NCBI GenBank assembly: GCA_019307165.1
Contig: JAFDKD010000204.1
Location: 1 to 6,151, forward strand
Length of the DNA stretch: 6,151 nt
Direction: 5' to 3'
From: Deltaproteobacteria bacterium
Lineage (GTDB): Bacteria > Desulfobacterota > DSM-4660 > Desulfatiglandales > Desulfatiglandaceae
The stretch's first letter is position 1; the number at the start of each line of letters is the position of its first letter. Positions 4,921 through 6,151 of the stretch are shown here, piece after piece. A model generated the notes under the pieces. It saw only the letters and a list, made by a program, of their open reading frames with translations. It did no database searches and was not told the DNA's origin. The position numbers were made by a program, and so were the translations under genes.

Positions 4921-5895
4921 ATGATTCCTTTACGCGACACCATTCAATCCAGAAATTATCCCGTCGCCAACACATTGATCATCGCTGTCAACGTGGCGGT
5001 ATATCTGCTGCAGGCGGCACAGGGGTTGGATGGCAACCGATTCATCTTGACCTACGGGTTGGTCCCGGCCCGGTATTCGGTCCCTGAAATCGCCGCGTAC
5101 TTCACATGGTGGCAGCAGGTCATTGCCTTTGCTTCCTTCATGTTCCTTCACGGGGGTTTCTGGCACCTCCTGGGAAACATGTGGTCCCTGTATATATTCG
5201 GCGACAATGTGGAAGACCGCCTCGGCTCATTGCGCTACATCTTCTTCTACCTGCTTTGCGGCATCGCCTCGGGTCTCACCCACCTCATGATCAATTTGTC
5301 TTCCAAGGTCCCGACCGTCGGCGCCAGCGGCGCCATCGCCGGTGTCATGGGGGCCTATCTCCTGCTTTATCCGCGTTCAAAAATCCTGACGCTGATACCG
5401 ATTTTTTTCATACCCTACTTCATCGAACTGCCCGCCTTTCTCTTTATCGGCATCTGGTTCCTGCTTCAGTTTGTCAGTGCAGCGGCCTCTTCCGCCGGGG
5501 GGGGCGGCATTGCCTGGTGGGCCCACATCGGCGGTTTTGTGTTCGGCATTATCTTCCTGAAGCTCTTACTTCGTCTGCCCCGGACCGGTCTTTCCGACCA
5601 GGTTCGCTCCCGGACCACCAAGCATCGGACCCCCCGTCTGCAGGTCGTTCGCCCCCGGGCCGGCGACGGGGACCCCAATCTCTACGGGACCATCGCGGTA
5701 ACCCCGAGGGAGGCGCGTTCCGGCGCTCAGAAACTGATTAATGTACCCTGGGGCTTTCAAAAGCGCCTCTTCAGGGTGACCATTCCGCCCGGCATCCGGG
5801 ACGGCACGGTGCTCCGGCTCGAGGGCATGGGGAAGCAGGCGGGAGATGTGAGAGGGGATCTGAATCTCAAGGTGACCCTGCAGGAAGAGCAGTGA
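4921..5895 (+). CDS. Rhomboid family intramembrane serine protease fused to a DnaJ C-terminal-like domain
   Basis: The product is a 324-residue inner-membrane protease that should cleave transmembrane segments of other proteins. Residues 1-14 are the typical rhomboid opening MIPLRDTIQSRNYP, followed by helix 1 (about 15-33) and a polar loop. HGGFWHLLGNM (77-87) carries the helix-2 motif, with His82 and Asn86 corresponding to the oxyanion-site residues. The nucleophile is Ser136 in VGASGAIAGVMG, and the catalytic base is His202 in WWAHIGGFVFG. Six helices are expected, with the C-terminus in the cytoplasm. After a basic linker (about 220-250) residues 251-320 look like a DnaJ C-terminal beta domain: NLYGTIAVTPREARSG, then IPPGIRDGTVLRLEGMG and RGDLNLKV. 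No J domain, G/F region or zinc-finger domain is present. An in-frame stop at 4909..4911 makes the ATG at 4921 the first. It is divergent from the ATPase gene and apparently monocistronic within the window. The substrate is unknown. Confidence 0.93.
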   Translation: MIPLRDTIQSRNYPVANTLIIAVNVAVYLLQAAQGLDGNRFILTYGLVPARYSVPEIAAYFTWWQQVIAFASFMFLHGGFWHLLGNMWSLYIFGDNVEDRLGSLRYIFFYLLCGIASGLTHLMINLSSKVPTVGASGAIAGVMGAYLLLYPRSKILTLIPIFFIPYFIELPAFLFIGIWFLLQFVSAAASSAGGGGIAWWAHIGGFVFGIIFLKLLLRLPRTGLSDQVRSRTTKHRTPRLQVVRPRAGDGDPNLYGTIAVTPREARSGAQKLINVPWGFQKRLFRVTIPPGIRDGTVLRLEGMGKQAGDVRGDLNLKVTLQEEQ

Positions 5896-5997
5896 GCAAC
5901 TTTCCAGTCAGCACCGCCTCTGGCCTGGGGGGCGGCCCCGCCCAAGGACGGCGGGATCTCCGCTCCGCTCCGACAAGTCTAATCGATCGGGAAACTT

Positions 5998-6019
5998 CAC
6001 GAAGACGGGAACCTTCGTG
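5998..6019. repeat. Small hairpin downstream of the rhomboid gene
   Basis: CACGAAG (5998..6004) and CTTCGTG (6013..6019) form a 7-bp stem around an 8-nt loop, about 100 nt after the rhomboid stop. No run of T follows, so a terminator role is not supported. It stands directly before the hexamer repeat tract. Confidence 0.45.
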
Positions 6020-6020
6020 C

Positions 6021-6062
6021 TCGTTGTCGTTGTCGTTGTCGTAATCGTTATCGATTTCAATC
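6021..6062. repeat. Hexamer tandem repeat tract (TCGTTG type)
   Basis: Seven consecutive 6-nt units occupy this stretch. The first three are exact TCGTTG copies, followed by increasingly degenerate TCGTAA, TCGTTA, TCGATT and TCAATC. Read on the minus strand it would give alternating Asp and Asn, but no real gene is apparent. It is a microsatellite-like tract that could vary in copy number by replication slippage. Confidence 0.75.
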
Positions 6063-6086
6063 AATGACTCACACAAATCGCCGTAG

Positions 6087-6107
6087 GGTGGGATTTTACA
6101 TCCCACC
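6087..6107. repeat. Short palindrome of the GTAGGGTGGG...CCCACC type
   Basis: GGTGGGAT (6087..6094) and ATCCCACC (6100..6107) pair over 8 bp around a 5-nt loop. It is preceded by GTAG, giving GTAGGGTGGG, a form that recalls dispersed REP-like intergenic elements seen in several bacterial groups. That likeness is from memory; only the palindrome is seen. It lies in the gene-free end of the window (5896..6151), where I see no coding region. Confidence 0.55.
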
Positions 6108-6151
6108 ACTGAGACAGGCAATGGACAACCGATCTTCGGCGGCATGTAAAA

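Noticed and set aside
5926..5943. GC-rich inverted repeat after the rhomboid stop considered as a terminator
   Set aside because: The possible stem has almost no loop and is not followed by a T run; it is likely a chance result of the G/C-rich stretch.
5867..6145. Open frame of 92 codons on the minus strand with Asp-Asn repeats
   Set aside because: The Asp-Asn run is only the hexamer repeat read in frame, the rest is low-quality Arg/Pro-rich sequence, and it overlaps the end of the rhomboid gene.
6121..6151. ATG opening a plus-strand frame to the window end
   Set aside because: Only ten codons are visible, with no convincing ribosome binding site and no recognisable pattern, so a gene cannot be supported.

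Overview
The window reads as a chromosomal segment of a deltaproteobacterium (Desulfobacterota, probably Desulfobacteraceae-like). This rests on three things: a hisS-aspS pair preceded by a single-domain ArsA/GET3 ATPase with a C-terminal HSP20-like domain, a truncated cysteine-rich gene at the left edge resembling the PxxKW family I know from these bacteria, and the protein styles. The assignment is an inference from recalled family distribution; no search was run.

Layout, right to left along the minus strand. A good sigma-70-type promoter (4854..4882) overlaps a near-perfect 53-bp palindrome (4802..4854). These lead into the ArsA/GET3-like ATPase gene (3583..4788), which starts with TTG directly behind a strong Shine-Dalgarno sequence. 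Its 3' end overlaps by 20 nt a 76-codon conserved-looking orphan gene (3372..3602) with its own strong ribosome binding site. After an 84-nt gap with a possible internal promoter comes hisS (2031..3287, TTG start), then 14-26 nt later (depending on start) aspS (196..2004). A 13-bp-stem hairpin follows the aspS stop. Next, a promoter with a perfect TTGACA box drives a gene that runs off the left edge (1..78).

On the plus strand, divergent from the ATPase gene, lies a six-helix rhomboid intramembrane serine protease (4921..5895) whose C-terminal ~70 residues resemble the DnaJ C-terminal substrate-binding domain. The last ~255 bp hold no convincing gene, only small repeats: two hairpins and a hexamer repeat tract.

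How the genes may work together: hisS and aspS are housekeeping translation genes. The most interesting part is the divergent pair. An ATPase family linked to membrane-protein targeting carries an HSP20-like domain, and a membrane protease carries a DnaJ-type client-binding domain. They share one 132-bp regulatory region containing the palindrome. This suggests, without proving, a membrane-protein targeting and quality-control module with the 76-aa protein as an accessory factor.
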